Assembly (NCBI RefSeq): GCF_000526775.1
Contig: NZ_JAGS01000001.1
Span: 2,480,001-2,544,000 of the forward strand
Length of the DNA stretch: 64,000 bases
Direction of reading: 5' to 3'
Source: Ruminococcus albus AD2013
GTDB lineage: Bacteria > Bacillota > Clostridia > Oscillospirales > Ruminococcaceae
Part shown: piece by piece, positions 8,857 through 17,700 of the stretch
Position numbering within the stretch: the stretch's first letter is position 1
Layout: the number at the start of each line of letters is the position of its first letter
Made by a program: the position numbers and the translations under genes
The notes under the pieces: generated by a model
Databases searched by the model: none
Told to the model about the DNA's origin: nothing
Seen by the model: the letters and a program-made list of their open reading frames with translations, nothing else

Positions 8857-9441
8857 ATGAAAGTCACCGATAACGAGCGCAAGGTATTTGAATTTATTAA
8901 AGAGAGAGTCGAGGAGGGTTATCCCCCTACGGTAAGGGAGATATGCGCCCATTTCGGCTTCAAATCAACTTCTACAGCACACAGGTATATCAAAACGCTG
9001 ACCGCTAAAGGTTTCCTTGAAAAAAGCGATAACCAGAACCGCGCCATAAAGCTTGTTGGCGGCGGCGGTATGCTGATACCTCTTGTGGGTACAGTAACTG
9101 CGGGAACTCCGATAACTGCGATAGAATACGTCAGCGAATATATAAGCTTTCAGCCCGCAAGACACTACGGAAATCCGCTGTTTGCGCTGAAGGTACGCGG
9201 AGAGTCCATGATAAATGCCGCTATCCTTGACGGTGACACGGTCGTAGTTGAACAGACTTCCGTTGCCGATAACGGACAGATAGTTGTGGCGCTTGTAGAA
9301 GGCAGCGACGCAACAGTCAAGACTTTCTACAAAGAAGAAGGCCATTTCAGACTTCAGCCCGAGAACGACACTATGGATCCGATAATACTTGATAATGTCG
9401 AGATACTCGGGCGGGTTGTAGGGGTAATAAGATATATCTGA
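8857..9441 (+). CDS. lexA: LexA repressor (SOS response)
   Basis: 194 residues from the ATG at 8857, preceded by AAAGGAGG. The N-terminal winged helix-turn-helix (about 1-65) includes PPTVREIC and STSTAHRYI. The C-terminal S24 peptidase-like domain has the self-cleavage bond Ala82-Gly83, catalytic Ser117 in RGESM and Lys155. So the protein should repress SOS genes and cleave itself when RecA is activated. It lies 25 bases after murC and 36 bases before a zinc-ribbon membrane protein. I see no clear LexA box in the upstream region. Coupling lexA to a cell-wall gene is not the usual neighbourhood. Confidence 0.95.
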   Translation: MKVTDNERKVFEFIKERVEEGYPPTVREICAHFGFKSTSTAHRYIKTLTAKGFLEKSDNQNRAIKLVGGGGMLIPLVGTVTAGTPITAIEYVSEYISFQPARHYGNPLFALKVRGESMINAAILDGDTVVVEQTSVADNGQIVVALVEGSDATVKTFYKEEGHFRLQPENDTMDPIILDNVEILGRVVGVIRYI

Positions 9442-9477
9442 TACCCAAGCAAAGTTTGAAAGGAAAGGGAAGTTTCA

Positions 9478-10245
9478 ATGAAGATAACTTGCAGATTCTG
9501 CGGTGCGAACGTTGACAGTTCTGCCAAAATATGCCCGGGCTGCGGAAAAGTTATCCCGGCTTATAAAGGTGCTGAGCTGGGTAATAAAAATCAATTCTCG
9601 ACTGATAGGGAACGTGACGGGCTCGCTGTATCAAGGCTGACAACTCAGACGCCGTATGCAGCCACAAGGTCGGGCAGACAGATGGAAAAGCTTGATGAGA
9701 ATTACGGCACGCCCAAAGCCCGCAAAGAGCATCACCCCGATAACTATGATCCCCGCAAGGATACCAAAACCAGTCCCTATTCAACGGGGACAGGCAGCGG
9801 TAAGCAGGCTTACAGGAGCGTTTTCAGCAACGGCTTAGCAAATGTTATAAAGTTCATTATAATAATAACCGTCGGTATGTTCCTGTATGCTGTCGGGAAA
9901 GTATTCATAGTATCCCATACTAATTATGACTTCAACCTGAACGATAACATCCAGCTAGAAAGCAGCAGCTACGGCGAAGCTTTTGACAGCTATTTTGAAC
10001 AATGTCACTGGTGGTTCGATTTCAGTGTCAACAAGGTGACGTTCACAGGTATCGACAAAGACGGCGTTGAATACAAAATGGTCTTTGGCAGAGCCCCGGA
10101 TGGACAGACTGCCGTTAAGGAACTCAGGATCGACGGAAAGAAAATAACCACCGAAGATGCCGATATCATGAGCACTTACATATTAGGAATGTTCATGACA
10201 CCTAAAGAAATAAAACACGTTTCCGCAACAGGCAAGGGTCTGTAA
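9478..10245 (+). CDS. Zinc-ribbon membrane protein of unknown function
   Basis: 255 residues. The N-terminus is a zinc ribbon (CRFC at 5-8, CPGC at 19-22), then a polar, low-complexity linker (about 30-118), one hydrophobic helix (about 122-144), and an extracellular domain of about 110 residues. This layout is common in Firmicutes proteins of unknown role; the ribbon would lie in the cytoplasm. GAAAGGGAAG precedes the ATG. It is the last gene after murC and lexA, with a terminator 45 bases downstream. I do not recognise the C-terminal domain. Confidence 0.8.
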   Translation: MKITCRFCGANVDSSAKICPGCGKVIPAYKGAELGNKNQFSTDRERDGLAVSRLTTQTPYAATRSGRQMEKLDENYGTPKARKEHHPDNYDPRKDTKTSPYSTGTGSGKQAYRSVFSNGLANVIKFIIIITVGMFLYAVGKVFIVSHTNYDFNLNDNIQLESSSYGEAFDSYFEQCHWWFDFSVNKVTFTGIDKDGVEYKMVFGRAPDGQTAVKELRIDGKKITTEDADIMSTYILGMFMTPKEIKHVSATGKGL

Positions 10246-10289
10246 GCGGACATCTGCACCAAAAGAAACTATCCCATATCACCAAACAT

Positions 10290-10320
10290 TAAAGACCGCG
10301 GAACTTTCCGCGGTCTTTTT
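10290..10320. terminator. Bidirectional terminator between the murC unit and the mannanase
   Basis: AAGACCGCGGA / TCCGCGGTCTT, 11-base stem, short ACTT loop, with a T run on the plus side and A-rich tract on the other, between convergent genes. Confidence 0.88.
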
Positions 10321-10328
10321 TACAGTCT

Positions 10329-11999
10329 TTATTTTGCGGCAAGATATGCTTCAAGGTCGATAGGCCAGCTTTTCAGATCGGGTAATTCTTCAAGAGTAAG
10401 TACCCGCTCGCCTGCATAGATCTTATCCCACATCTCAAAAGTGGTGTACCTATCGGAAAGCTGACTGTCCTTTATGGCGAACTCGCCGTTCCATGTGCTG
10501 AAATATGCCCATCTCGTCCCCTCGTTGAAAGCGGCATCAGGATCGAACATCGCGCCGTTTTCGGTCTCAGCGATGATCTTGCTGCCTGTAGGTGAACACT
10601 CTTTCAGTAAATCGTAGTAATACTTCTGTGAAGAGCTGTCCCGTTCCGCAGGATAGCAGTCGTAGCCTACTATATCCACATACTCGTCTCCGGGATACCA
10701 GCTCTGGTTCTGGGCGTTCCACACCCATATGAGATTATCCAGGTGATACTCATTCACGAACTTGTCGTACATCAGTTTGTAGAGTTCCAGATAAGGTTCT
10801 CTGCCTGAAGCGCCCCACCAGAACCATGCATTGTTGGGATATCTCGGGTCGCCTGCAGCTTCGTGGAGGGGTCTCCACAGTATAGGGATATCGGCTTCTG
10901 CCAAAGGTTTCAGCTGTTCAGCCATGTTGTCAAGCTCTGCAACTATGGCATCGTAGCCCTCTTTGTCCTCACCGCTCATAGCTTTACCCAGGTCAAAATT
11001 CGTGCTGTCGGTGTAGAATCCTCTCCACCACGGCTGACCGTTCACTTCAAGATACTGCGAAGGAGCGTGCCAGTGCCAGCAAAGGGTCACTATGCCATTG
11101 TGATTGTTATACCAGTCCATTGCCTGAATTGGCACCATATCACCGCCGCCCGCCTTATGGTCTACCTTGGTGGATATGCCAAGGTTCATCACATCAAGTC
11201 CGAGTATCGCGGGAGTTTTGCCCGTGCGCTTGTTTATCTCGATAAACTCGCGGGATTCATAGCCCATGTTATCTCCCGAATACTGTCCCGATATGGTATA
11301 CTTGCCGTATACCGCACGCAGAAAACTGTAAAGCCTTTTTGCGTTGTCACTGGCATTGGGATTGCAAAGCGTATCAGTAACTTCATACTGCGTTAAGTCA
11401 ACAGGGTCAGCAGGAACGATCTTCAGCGTATCAACATAGATATGCCCCGTTTCCGCACGAACGCCCAGCGTGTGCGAGCCGCCCTCAAGAAGTACATTTT
11501 CAGCTGTGACTTCTGCAAATTTCGGATCGCCGGATGTAAACTTCTTGATCGCATTTCCATCTGAAGTGATAAGATTTTCAGAATTCACATTATCGGAAGC
11601 CAGACGCAGTATCACGTTGTAGCTTCCTTTTGCAGGCAGTTCTATATCAAATGTCACCTCATCGTCCTTTTCATACAAAGCAACATAGCCGTCGCCTGAA
11701 AACTCCCCTGCAAAAGCCTTATCCATAATCATTGCTTCATTCAGCAGAGTGCCCTTCTCCGCTTCAAATTCAAGGGAGAGATCTTCGGAAACATCAGAAG
11801 CCGCGGTAAATTCCGAAAGATCAAAGTCACCCGTTGTTTCTGTTACAGCGGGCTTTTCCTCAGCAGTGCTGTCATCGGCTGATTTGCTTTTCGTATCATT
11901 CTTTCCATTTTCTTCCTTGGTGCTGTTTCCGCACCCGATCATACCCGCACTCATTGTAAGTGCAAGTGTGAGCGCAAATATCCTTTTGATTTTTTTCAT
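10329..11999 (-). CDS. Lipoprotein beta-mannanase, GH26 with N-terminal CBM35/6-like module
   Basis: 556 residues. The signal peptide ends in a lipobox (MIGC, Cys23), then an acidic/serine linker to about 75. A carbohydrate-binding module of the CBM6/CBM35 kind (about 77-197) has FEAEKG at its start and HIYVDTLKIVP at its end. The GH26 catalytic domain spans about 222-525. The acid/base Glu380 lies in WRPLHEAAG and the nucleophile is most likely Glu480 in AETENG. GH26 enzymes cleave beta-1,4-mannan; here the enzyme is tethered to the membrane rather than carried by a dockerin. GGAGGG precedes the ATG. The glycosyltransferase gene lies 166 bases upstream on the same strand. Beta-1,3-xylanase or lichenase activity within GH26 is less likely but possible. 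Confidence 0.9.
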   Translation of the reverse strand: MKKIKRIFALTLALTMSAGMIGCGNSTKEENGKNDTKSKSADDSTAEEKPAVTETTGDFDLSEFTAASDVSEDLSLEFEAEKGTLLNEAMIMDKAFAGEFSGDGYVALYEKDDEVTFDIELPAKGSYNVILRLASDNVNSENLITSDGNAIKKFTSGDPKFAEVTAENVLLEGGSHTLGVRAETGHIYVDTLKIVPADPVDLTQYEVTDTLCNPNASDNAKRLYSFLRAVYGKYTISGQYSGDNMGYESREFIEINKRTGKTPAILGLDVMNLGISTKVDHKAGGGDMVPIQAMDWYNNHNGIVTLCWHWHAPSQYLEVNGQPWWRGFYTDSTNFDLGKAMSGEDKEGYDAIVAELDNMAEQLKPLAEADIPILWRPLHEAAGDPRYPNNAWFWWGASGREPYLELYKLMYDKFVNEYHLDNLIWVWNAQNQSWYPGDEYVDIVGYDCYPAERDSSSQKYYYDLLKECSPTGSKIIAETENGAMFDPDAAFNEGTRWAYFSTWNGEFAIKDSQLSDRYTTFEMWDKIYAGERVLTLEELPDLKSWPIDLEAYLAAK

Positions 12000-12165
12000 T
12001 TGTATACCCTCCGTTTATCCATACCCTTTATGCTGTTATATGTTCGGTATCACCCCTTTCGCATATACGATAAGATATGAAAAAATGGATAATAAAGGTA
12101 TAACGCATTACGCGTTGATATTTTTAAAAATCGTCCGCTGATCGGACACCTTCATTATCCACTAT

Positions 12166-13071
12166 TCACTTCTGATCCCGCCCGAGAACTTCTGCGGTAG
12201 GCGGAGTTATTTTGGTATCACGCAGGAATTTTCTGTAAAACCAGCGTGTAAAACGCATAGGCAGTATAAAAAGTATCAGCTGTAAAAAACAGGGCGGGAA
12301 GAAATCCCTCAGACCTATGTAACCCTCGGTGAACAGCTTCCACCTGACAGCGACAAACCCCTTTGTAAGCCGCCAGCTTCGCCTTATCTCAGGGGTGCTT
12401 TCGCTGACCCTGTATCTCACAAGCACTTCGGGGATATTCTGCCCCTTAGCACCGCCTGCCAGCATTCTTACTGCGAAATCGTAGTCCTCGCAAAGCTTGA
12501 GATCACTGTAACCTCCGATCTCAAGCGCCTTGCTTTTGCGGAAAGCCACCGTCTGCCTGTTGAAAGGATTGCGGCGCCTTGAATAGTTCATTATTTCATC
12601 ATGCATCAGCGGAACTTTTTTCAGCGTGAGGGTCTTGTCAGTGAGATCATCGAATTCTTCAACATAGCTGCCCACTATATCGAGTTTTTTATCCATCGCG
12701 AACATAAGCATCTCTTTCAAGCATCTTCCGCGCAGGGATACATCATCGCTGTCCATGCGGACTATGTACTCATAACGGCAGGCTTTTATACCTTTGTTGA
12801 CTGCCTTGCCTGCACCCACGTTCTCATCGATACGCACTATGCGGAATATGTCTTTATATTCGTTCTGGAAGGATTTTACTATTACGTCCAGCGCATTGGT
12901 CAGCTTGCCGTCGCATACCAGAACAAAATCCGATGGAGGATAGGTCTGCTTTAACATGGATTCAAGACTCTGGTTCAGGTTTTCGGGAAGCTCTTTCTCA
13001 TAGACCGACATGAGCACACTGTATTTCGGCAGTCTGTAACCCGCTACGACCACGGCATCACGCTCTTCCAT
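12166..13071 (-). CDS. Family 2 glycosyltransferase
   Basis: 301 residues from the ATG at 13071, preferred over an in-frame ATG 33 bases upstream because AAGGGGG lies just before it. The GT-A fold begins with YSVLMSVYEKE, and the nucleotide-sugar/metal site is in VRMDSDD. A later RRNPFNRQTVAFRK block and a basic, hydrophobic C-terminus (about 265-290) suggest membrane association. Such enzymes build surface polysaccharide or glycans; the acceptor cannot be told. It is not in a visible polysaccharide cluster and reads toward the mannanase. Confidence 0.87.
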   Translation of the reverse strand: MEERDAVVVAGYRLPKYSVLMSVYEKELPENLNQSLESMLKQTYPPSDFVLVCDGKLTNALDVIVKSFQNEYKDIFRIVRIDENVGAGKAVNKGIKACRYEYIVRMDSDDVSLRGRCLKEMLMFAMDKKLDIVGSYVEEFDDLTDKTLTLKKVPLMHDEIMNYSRRRNPFNRQTVAFRKSKALEIGGYSDLKLCEDYDFAVRMLAGGAKGQNIPEVLVRYRVSESTPEIRRSWRLTKGFVAVRWKLFTEGYIGLRDFFPPCFLQLILFILPMRFTRWFYRKFLRDTKITPPTAEVLGRDQK

Positions 13072-13277
13072 GACAAAGCCCCCTTTCCCTTTTCTTTGAT
13101 GCACCGAGCATAAAAAACTGATTTTTCGCTATTATATATAGTATAATTTTATCATATACAGCAAAAATTGTCAAGATGTAATGAATTTTTTGTTGCATTT
13201 TGTTTTATTGGATATATATTGTGAATGATAAACTGAGTTTTTTGGGTGTACATATCAACATTGTTGCCGAGAAAATA

Positions 13278-13292
13278 ATGACTATTGGTCAT
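13278..13292. promoter_or_regulatory. Dyad operator 1 upstream of the atp promoter
   Basis: ATGACTATTGGTCAT, an imperfect palindrome. It is a near copy (14 of 15 bases) of the site at 13341 and lies directly upstream of the TTGACA at 13301. The shape TGAC-N-GTCA is typical of dimeric repressors such as TetR-family proteins. Confidence 0.65.
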
Positions 13293-13300
13293 TTTGCTGA

Positions 13301-13329
13301 TTGACATATTTTGCAAATTGTGATATCAT
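13301..13329 (+). promoter_or_regulatory. Distal atp operon promoter (P1), flanked by operators
   Basis: TTGACA (13301-13306), 17-base spacer, TATCAT (13324-13329). It is the best promoter match in the region and sits between the two dyad operators. Confidence 0.7.
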
Positions 13330-13340
13330 AATATCAACAA

Positions 13341-13355
13341 ATGACCATTGGTCAT
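13341..13355. promoter_or_regulatory. Dyad operator 2 downstream of the atp promoter
   Basis: ATGACCATTGGTCAT, palindromic except for the central base. It covers about +6 to +20 of P1. Its centre is 63 bases from that of operator 1, six turns of B-DNA, so both lie on the same face. Confidence 0.7.
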
Positions 13356-13456
13356 GTTTATCAACTTCACTTACCGGAATTTTAAGAAATTATACCCTTT
13401 CTCTAAGAGAATTTTGTTAACAAATTGTAAAACTTGCCAGAGATACTTCAAACCCC

Positions 13457-13485
13457 TTTAAAAAGAAAAGAAAAGATGATATAAT
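13457..13485 (+). promoter_or_regulatory. Proximal atp operon promoter (P2)
   Basis: TTTAAA (13457-13462), 17-base spacer, TATAAT (13480-13485), 49 bases before atpI. It lies outside the operator pair. Confidence 0.5.
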
Positions 13486-13533
13486 TGATTTGTATGTGCG
13501 AGTGTATTTCAAACCGAAAGGCAGGGCTAATAC

Positions 13534-13941
13534 ATGGAAAACCGTGAAAAACCAAAGCTTTCGGGTGATAATGCTTCGGTAACAAGGCCGCTTCTCCTGA
13601 TGATATACAAATGGGGCGCGGTGCTGACAGTTATCGGATTTGCCGTCACACTGTTCCGGGGATTCAAAGTTTCACAGCTTTTGGGATTCTTGCTGGGCTA
13701 CGGATTCATGTGCGCTCAGTTTGAATACTTTGGACGAAGCTGTGAAAGTGCAGTAAAGCTGGACAAAAAATCAGCTGTGCACAAAATGCGTGTGTGCTAC
13801 GCCGTAAGGATGTCATCACTGGTGATACTCAGCTGTACCGCCGCATATACAGGTATTGCAAACTTCACGGGGATACTGATACCTCAGCTTTTCCCGAAAA
13901 TGATACTTACAGCCGATCAGTTTTTCGGCAGGAAAGGATAG
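13534..13941 (+). CDS. atpI: ATP synthase protein I-like membrane protein
   Basis: 135 residues with four hydrophobic segments (about 20-40, 48-66, 88-106 and 110-125), the size and layout of AtpI. AtpI proteins help assemble or stabilise the c-ring. The ATG at 13534 has only a weak ribosome site (AAAGGCAGGG about 10 bases upstream). It opens the atp operon and ends six bases before atpB. Sequence identity to AtpI is not obvious from motifs, so the name rests mainly on position and topology. Confidence 0.75.
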   Translation: MENREKPKLSGDNASVTRPLLLMIYKWGAVLTVIGFAVTLFRGFKVSQLLGFLLGYGFMCAQFEYFGRSCESAVKLDKKSAVHKMRVCYAVRMSSLVILSCTAAYTGIANFTGILIPQLFPKMILTADQFFGRKG

Positions 13942-13947
13942 CTTATT

Positions 13948-14673
13948 ATGAACGGATTGGGCGATGGTCCTAAGATAGTATTTGAGATCGGACCTCTGAT
14001 ATTTACCGAAACGGTAGTTATGGGCTGGCTGATAATAGTAGTGGTGACACTGCTTTGTCTGTGGCTTACAAAAGACCTTAAAAAGAAGCCTGAAGGCAAG
14101 CGTCAGATAGTCGCGGAGATGTTTGTGAACTTCGTAAACGGCATGGTAAAGCAGTCAATGGGCGAAAAGATGATGTACTACGCCCCCTACATAGGCGCAC
14201 TGCTGGTATCTGCGGTGCTGGGCGCACTGATAAGTATGGTTGGTCTGAGGTCGATGACAGCGGATATAAACGTTACAGCCGCATGGGCGATAGTCACATT
14301 CGTGCTGATAACCTACACCAAGATAAAGACAAACGGTTTTCTGGGCTACCTTAAAGGATTCGCTCAGCCCGTATCTTTCATACTCCCGCTGAACCTTATA
14401 AGCGAGATCGCAACTCCCGCATCTATGGCATTCCGTCTTTTCGGTAACGTTGCGGGCGGCATGGTAATAACGGGACTTCTCTATTCCGCTTTGGGTGCGG
14501 CTTCATCAGCACTGCATCTGCACTTTGAATTCGGTGCATGGGCACTCAGCGTATTACAGGTAGGTATACCCGCCGTGCTGAGTATCTATTTCGACTTATT
14601 CTCTGGATGCATACAGGCTTACATATTCTCAACGCTGACTATGGTTAACGTTGCAGCAGCTGCTGAAGAATAA
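13948..14673 (+). CDS. atpB: F1Fo ATP synthase subunit a
   Basis: 241 residues, five to six membrane helices. The essential Arg facing the c-ring lies in FRLFGNVAGG. Subunit a forms the two half-channels for the coupling ion in the membrane. Second gene of the operon, six bases after atpI. The gap to atpE (88 bases) is the longest in the operon and holds two small hairpins. Confidence 0.94.
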   Translation: MNGLGDGPKIVFEIGPLIFTETVVMGWLIIVVVTLLCLWLTKDLKKKPEGKRQIVAEMFVNFVNGMVKQSMGEKMMYYAPYIGALLVSAVLGALISMVGLRSMTADINVTAAWAIVTFVLITYTKIKTNGFLGYLKGFAQPVSFILPLNLISEIATPASMAFRLFGNVAGGMVITGLLYSALGAASSALHLHFEFGAWALSVLQVGIPAVLSIYFDLFSGCIQAYIFSTLTMVNVAAAAEE

Positions 14674-14681
14674 AGCCCGGT

Positions 14682-14723
14682 CCCCGTCAGGGGCAAAAAT
14701 GTTAGATACGCAGTAAAACTGCG
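14682..14723 (+). promoter_or_regulatory. Pair of intercistronic hairpins before atpE
   Basis: CCCC-GTCA-GGGG (14682-14693) and CGCAGT-AAA-ACTGCG (14709-14723), without a T run. They may mark processing or mRNA stability before atpE, which must be made in large excess; this role is inferred. Confidence 0.4.
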
Positions 14724-14761
14724 AACAAATATATGTAAACAAAACTTTGGAGGTTTTTATT

Positions 14762-15022
14762 ATGTTAGGTGATAAGGCATTTGTATTAGGTTGTTCCGCA
14801 CTGGGTGCAGGTCTGGCAATGATCGCAGGTATCGGACCCGGTATCGGTGAGGGCTACGCTGTTGGTAAAACTATCGAATCCATCGCAAGACAGCCCGAAG
14901 CACAGGGCGACTGCACAAGAACAATGTTCATCGGTGTCGCAATGGCAGAGTCAACCGGTATCTACGCTTTCGTTGTAGCGCTGATACTGATGTTCGGCAA
15001 CCCCTTTATCGGCAAGCTGTAA
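14762..15022 (+). CDS. atpE: F1Fo ATP synthase subunit c, Na+-type with two carboxylates
   Basis: 86 residues from the ATG at 14762, which has GGAGG eight bases upstream; an in-frame start at 14747 would overlap the ribosome site. Two hydrophobic helices are joined by the polar loop ARQPEA. Helix 2 has the ion-binding Glu63 inside ESTGIY, the Na+ signature of Ilyobacter/Propionigenium c subunits. Helix 1 has Glu30 (GIGEGYAVGK) where those proteins have Gln32. This pair of carboxylates matches the motif reported for the Fusobacterium nucleatum Na+ rotor. The ring therefore probably carries Na+ and may bind an extra proton. Confidence 0.95.
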   Translation: MLGDKAFVLGCSALGAGLAMIAGIGPGIGEGYAVGKTIESIARQPEAQGDCTRTMFIGVAMAESTGIYAFVVALILMFGNPFIGKL

Positions 15023-15067
15023 TATAGCTATATGTACAGTGTTCTGATATAAGGGAGGTTTTGCATA

Positions 15068-15583
15068 ATGATACTGGCGAGAGGTGACGTTACCGATTTT
15101 CTGTCGGTAAATCTCACTACAATCATCGCTACATGGCTCAACCTGCTGATACTTTTCCTGGTCATGAAACATTTCCTGTTCAACAAAGTGAACAAGGTGA
15201 TGGAGGACAGGAAAAACGAAGTCGCAGAGACTTACAAACAGGCGGACGAAGCCAAGGAAAGAGCCGAGAAGCTGGAGCAGGATTACGAAGAGCGCATAAG
15301 CGGCGCCAAGGAGGAATCCGCTAAGATAATCCAGGCGGCTACCCGCAAGGCTCAGCAGAGGAGCGATGAGATAATCGCTGACGCCAAGGTGGAGGCTAAG
15401 GGCATCACCGAGCAGGCAAGAAGCGAGATCGAACGCGAGAAAAAGATCGCGGTAAACAAGATAAAGGACGATATCACCGATATCGCTTTCCAGGCGGCAC
15501 AGGCTGTTATTGAAAAAGACCTGAGCAGCGCCGATAACGAAAGACTGATCGGCGAATTCATTGATAACGTGGGTGAAAACTGA
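15068..15583 (+). CDS. atpF: F1Fo ATP synthase subunit b
   Basis: 171 residues: one membrane helix (about 16-36), then a long charged coiled coil (about 45-150) that forms the peripheral stalk. GGGAGG precedes the ATG. The stop overlaps the atpH start by one base (TGATG). Confidence 0.94.
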   Translation: MILARGDVTDFLSVNLTTIIATWLNLLILFLVMKHFLFNKVNKVMEDRKNEVAETYKQADEAKERAEKLEQDYEERISGAKEESAKIIQAATRKAQQRSDEIIADAKVEAKGITEQARSEIEREKKIAVNKIKDDITDIAFQAAQAVIEKDLSSADNERLIGEFIDNVGEN

Positions 15584-16131
15584 TGGCTGAGACAGTAGGC
15601 AAGGTTTACAGCACGGCGCTGTTTGAGCTTTGTACCGAGCAGGATAAGCTGGAAAAAGTTTTCAGCGATTACAGCGAGTTTCAGGAGCTCATGAAAGACA
15701 AGGAATGCGCCGATTATCTGAGATTTCTGGCATCACCGCTGATATCGGGCAGGGATAAGGCAGACAGCCTGAAGGCTATATTCGGAGACAAGATAGATCC
15801 TCTGCTGCTGGATTTTCTGTGCCTGACTGCTGAAAAAAACAGAGCTGACAGGCTCGGTGAGATATACGGCGAATTCAGGCAGATGTACAATGATAAGCTG
15901 GGTCTGCTGGAAGTTACTGCCGTAACCGCACAGCCGATGACAGAGGAACTCAGGAAGCGCCTTACAGATAAGCTCAGCAAGACCACGGGCAGACGCATCG
16001 TGCTGACTGAGCAGGTAGATAAATCGATAATAGGCGGTATAGTCGTGCGCTACGGCAATACTGAGCTGGATTCCAGCGTAAAGACAAGGCTGGATAAACT
16101 GAAAGCTCAGATAACGAACACTATCGCTTAA
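15583..16131 (+). CDS. atpH: F1 ATP synthase subunit delta
   Basis: 182 residues, the usual delta/OSCP length. The N-terminal helical domain begins VGKVYSTALFEL. The conserved C-terminal region has VDKSIIGGIVVRYGN. It links the peripheral stalk to the top of F1. Translation is coupled to atpF by a one-base overlap. Confidence 0.93.
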   Translation: MAETVGKVYSTALFELCTEQDKLEKVFSDYSEFQELMKDKECADYLRFLASPLISGRDKADSLKAIFGDKIDPLLLDFLCLTAEKNRADRLGEIYGEFRQMYNDKLGLLEVTAVTAQPMTEELRKRLTDKLSKTTGRRIVLTEQVDKSIIGGIVVRYGNTELDSSVKTRLDKLKAQITNTIA

Positions 16132-16173
16132 AGGCGAAGTTTCATTTAAACATACAGAAGGGAACGGAAAATT

Positions 16174-17688
16174 ATGAATTTACGTCCTGATGAGATAACA
16201 GGTCTGATAAAATCACAGATAAAGAACTACCGTACCAAGCTGGTGCTCGATGATGTGGGCACTGTATGTACGGTGGGCGACGGCATTTCAAGAGTCAACG
16301 GACTGGAGAAGTGTATGTCGGGCGAGCTGCTGGAATTCGAGAACGGCACATACGGCATGGCAATGAACCTGGAGCAGGATTTTGTCGGCTGCGTACTGCT
16401 GGGTACCGAGGAAGGCATCAGAGAAGGCTCGAATGTTAAAAGAACGGGCAGGATAGTATCCGTACCCGTTGGCGACGCTATGCTGGGCAGAGTCGTGAAT
16501 GCGCTGGGTGCGCCTATCGACGGCAAGGGTGCTATACTCACAAACGAGACAAGACCCGTTGAAAGCCCTGCATTCGGCATAATCACAAGAAAATCAGTAA
16601 GCAGACCCCTCCAGACAGGTATCAAGGCTATAGACTCCATGATACCCGTGGGCAGAGGTCAGCGTGAACTTATAATAGGCGACAGACAGACAGGTAAGAC
16701 CACCATCGCACTTGATACTATCATCAACCAGAAGGGCAAGAACGTTATCTGTATCTATGTCGCTATCGGTCAGAAGATATCAACTGTTGCGAATATCGTT
16801 GATACACTGACTAAGAACGATGCTATGGATTATTCCATAGTCGTATCAGCTACCGCTTCGGAGATGGCACCTTTGCAGTACATAGCTCCCTATGCGGGCG
16901 TTGCAATGGCTGAATACTTCATGTTACAGGGCAAGGATGTTCTTTGCGTTTACGACGATCTTTCAAAGCACGCTGTTGCGTACAGAACCATGTCGCTGCT
17001 GCTGAAAAGACCTACGGGACGTGAAGCATATCCCGGCGATGTATTCTATCTGCATTCTCGTCTGCTGGAGAGAGCCTGCTGCCTTAATGAAGATAACGGC
17101 GGCGGTTCCATAACCGCACTGCCTATTATCGAAACACAGGCAGGCGACGTTTCGGCATACATACCCACAAACGTAATATCAATCACAGACGGTCAGATAT
17201 TCCTGGAGACAGAGCTGTTCTTCTCGGGCGTAAGACCTGCCGTAAACCCGGGTATATCCGTATCACGTGTCGGCGGTTCGGCTCAGATAAAGGCGATGAA
17301 GAAGGTATCGGGTCCCTTGAAGCTGCTGTACTCTCAGTACAGAGAATTGCAGAGCTTCTCACAGTTCGGTTCCGACCTTGACCAGGATACCAAGGACAGA
17401 CTTGCACAGGGCGAGCGTATAGTTGAGGTGCTCAAACAGTCCAAGAACTCCCCTGTTGATGTTGAAAAGCAGGTAGTTATAATCTACGCTGTTGTAAATA
17501 ATTACCTCAAAACTATACCCGTTGAGGATATACGTGAGTACGAGAAGGATCTGTTCCTGTTTCTCGATGAATCTCACCCTGATATACTCGCATCTATACG
17601 CGATACAAAGGAACTCACCGCAGAGAACGAAAAGGCACTCAAAGAAGTGCTTAAAGCATTTGCGGAGAAGTTTATGCAGCAGAAGTAA
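16174..17688 (+). CDS. atpA: F1 ATP synthase subunit alpha
   Basis: 504 residues, full length. Walker A is GDRQTGKT (169-176); the noncatalytic nucleotide site and the block PGISVSRVGGSAQ near residues 355-370 are intact. Forms the alternating alpha3beta3 ring. The gap of 12 bases to atpG holds its ribosome site (AAGGAG). Confidence 0.97.
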   Translation: MNLRPDEITGLIKSQIKNYRTKLVLDDVGTVCTVGDGISRVNGLEKCMSGELLEFENGTYGMAMNLEQDFVGCVLLGTEEGIREGSNVKRTGRIVSVPVGDAMLGRVVNALGAPIDGKGAILTNETRPVESPAFGIITRKSVSRPLQTGIKAIDSMIPVGRGQRELIIGDRQTGKTTIALDTIINQKGKNVICIYVAIGQKISTVANIVDTLTKNDAMDYSIVVSATASEMAPLQYIAPYAGVAMAEYFMLQGKDVLCVYDDLSKHAVAYRTMSLLLKRPTGREAYPGDVFYLHSRLLERACCLNEDNGGGSITALPIIETQAGDVSAYIPTNVISITDGQIFLETELFFSGVRPAVNPGISVSRVGGSAQIKAMKKVSGPLKLLYSQYRELQSFSQFGSDLDQDTKDRLAQGERIVEVLKQSKNSPVDVEKQVVIIYAVVNNYLKTIPVEDIREYEKDLFLFLDESHPDILASIRDTKELTAENEKALKEVLKAFAEKFMQQK

Positions 17689-17700
17689 GGAGAACGGCTT

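Larger units (their letters stand above)
13072..13533. other. AT-rich regulatory intergenic region upstream of the ATP synthase operon
   Basis: About 460 bases with no credible gene. It holds two dyad operators, two plus-strand promoters (listed separately) and AT-rich DNA otherwise. I found no clear minus-strand promoter for the glycosyltransferase. Confidence 0.7.

Noticed and set aside
14747..14761. Earlier start for atpE
   Set aside because: It would place the start inside the ribosome site GGAGG and add residues not found in subunit c proteins.
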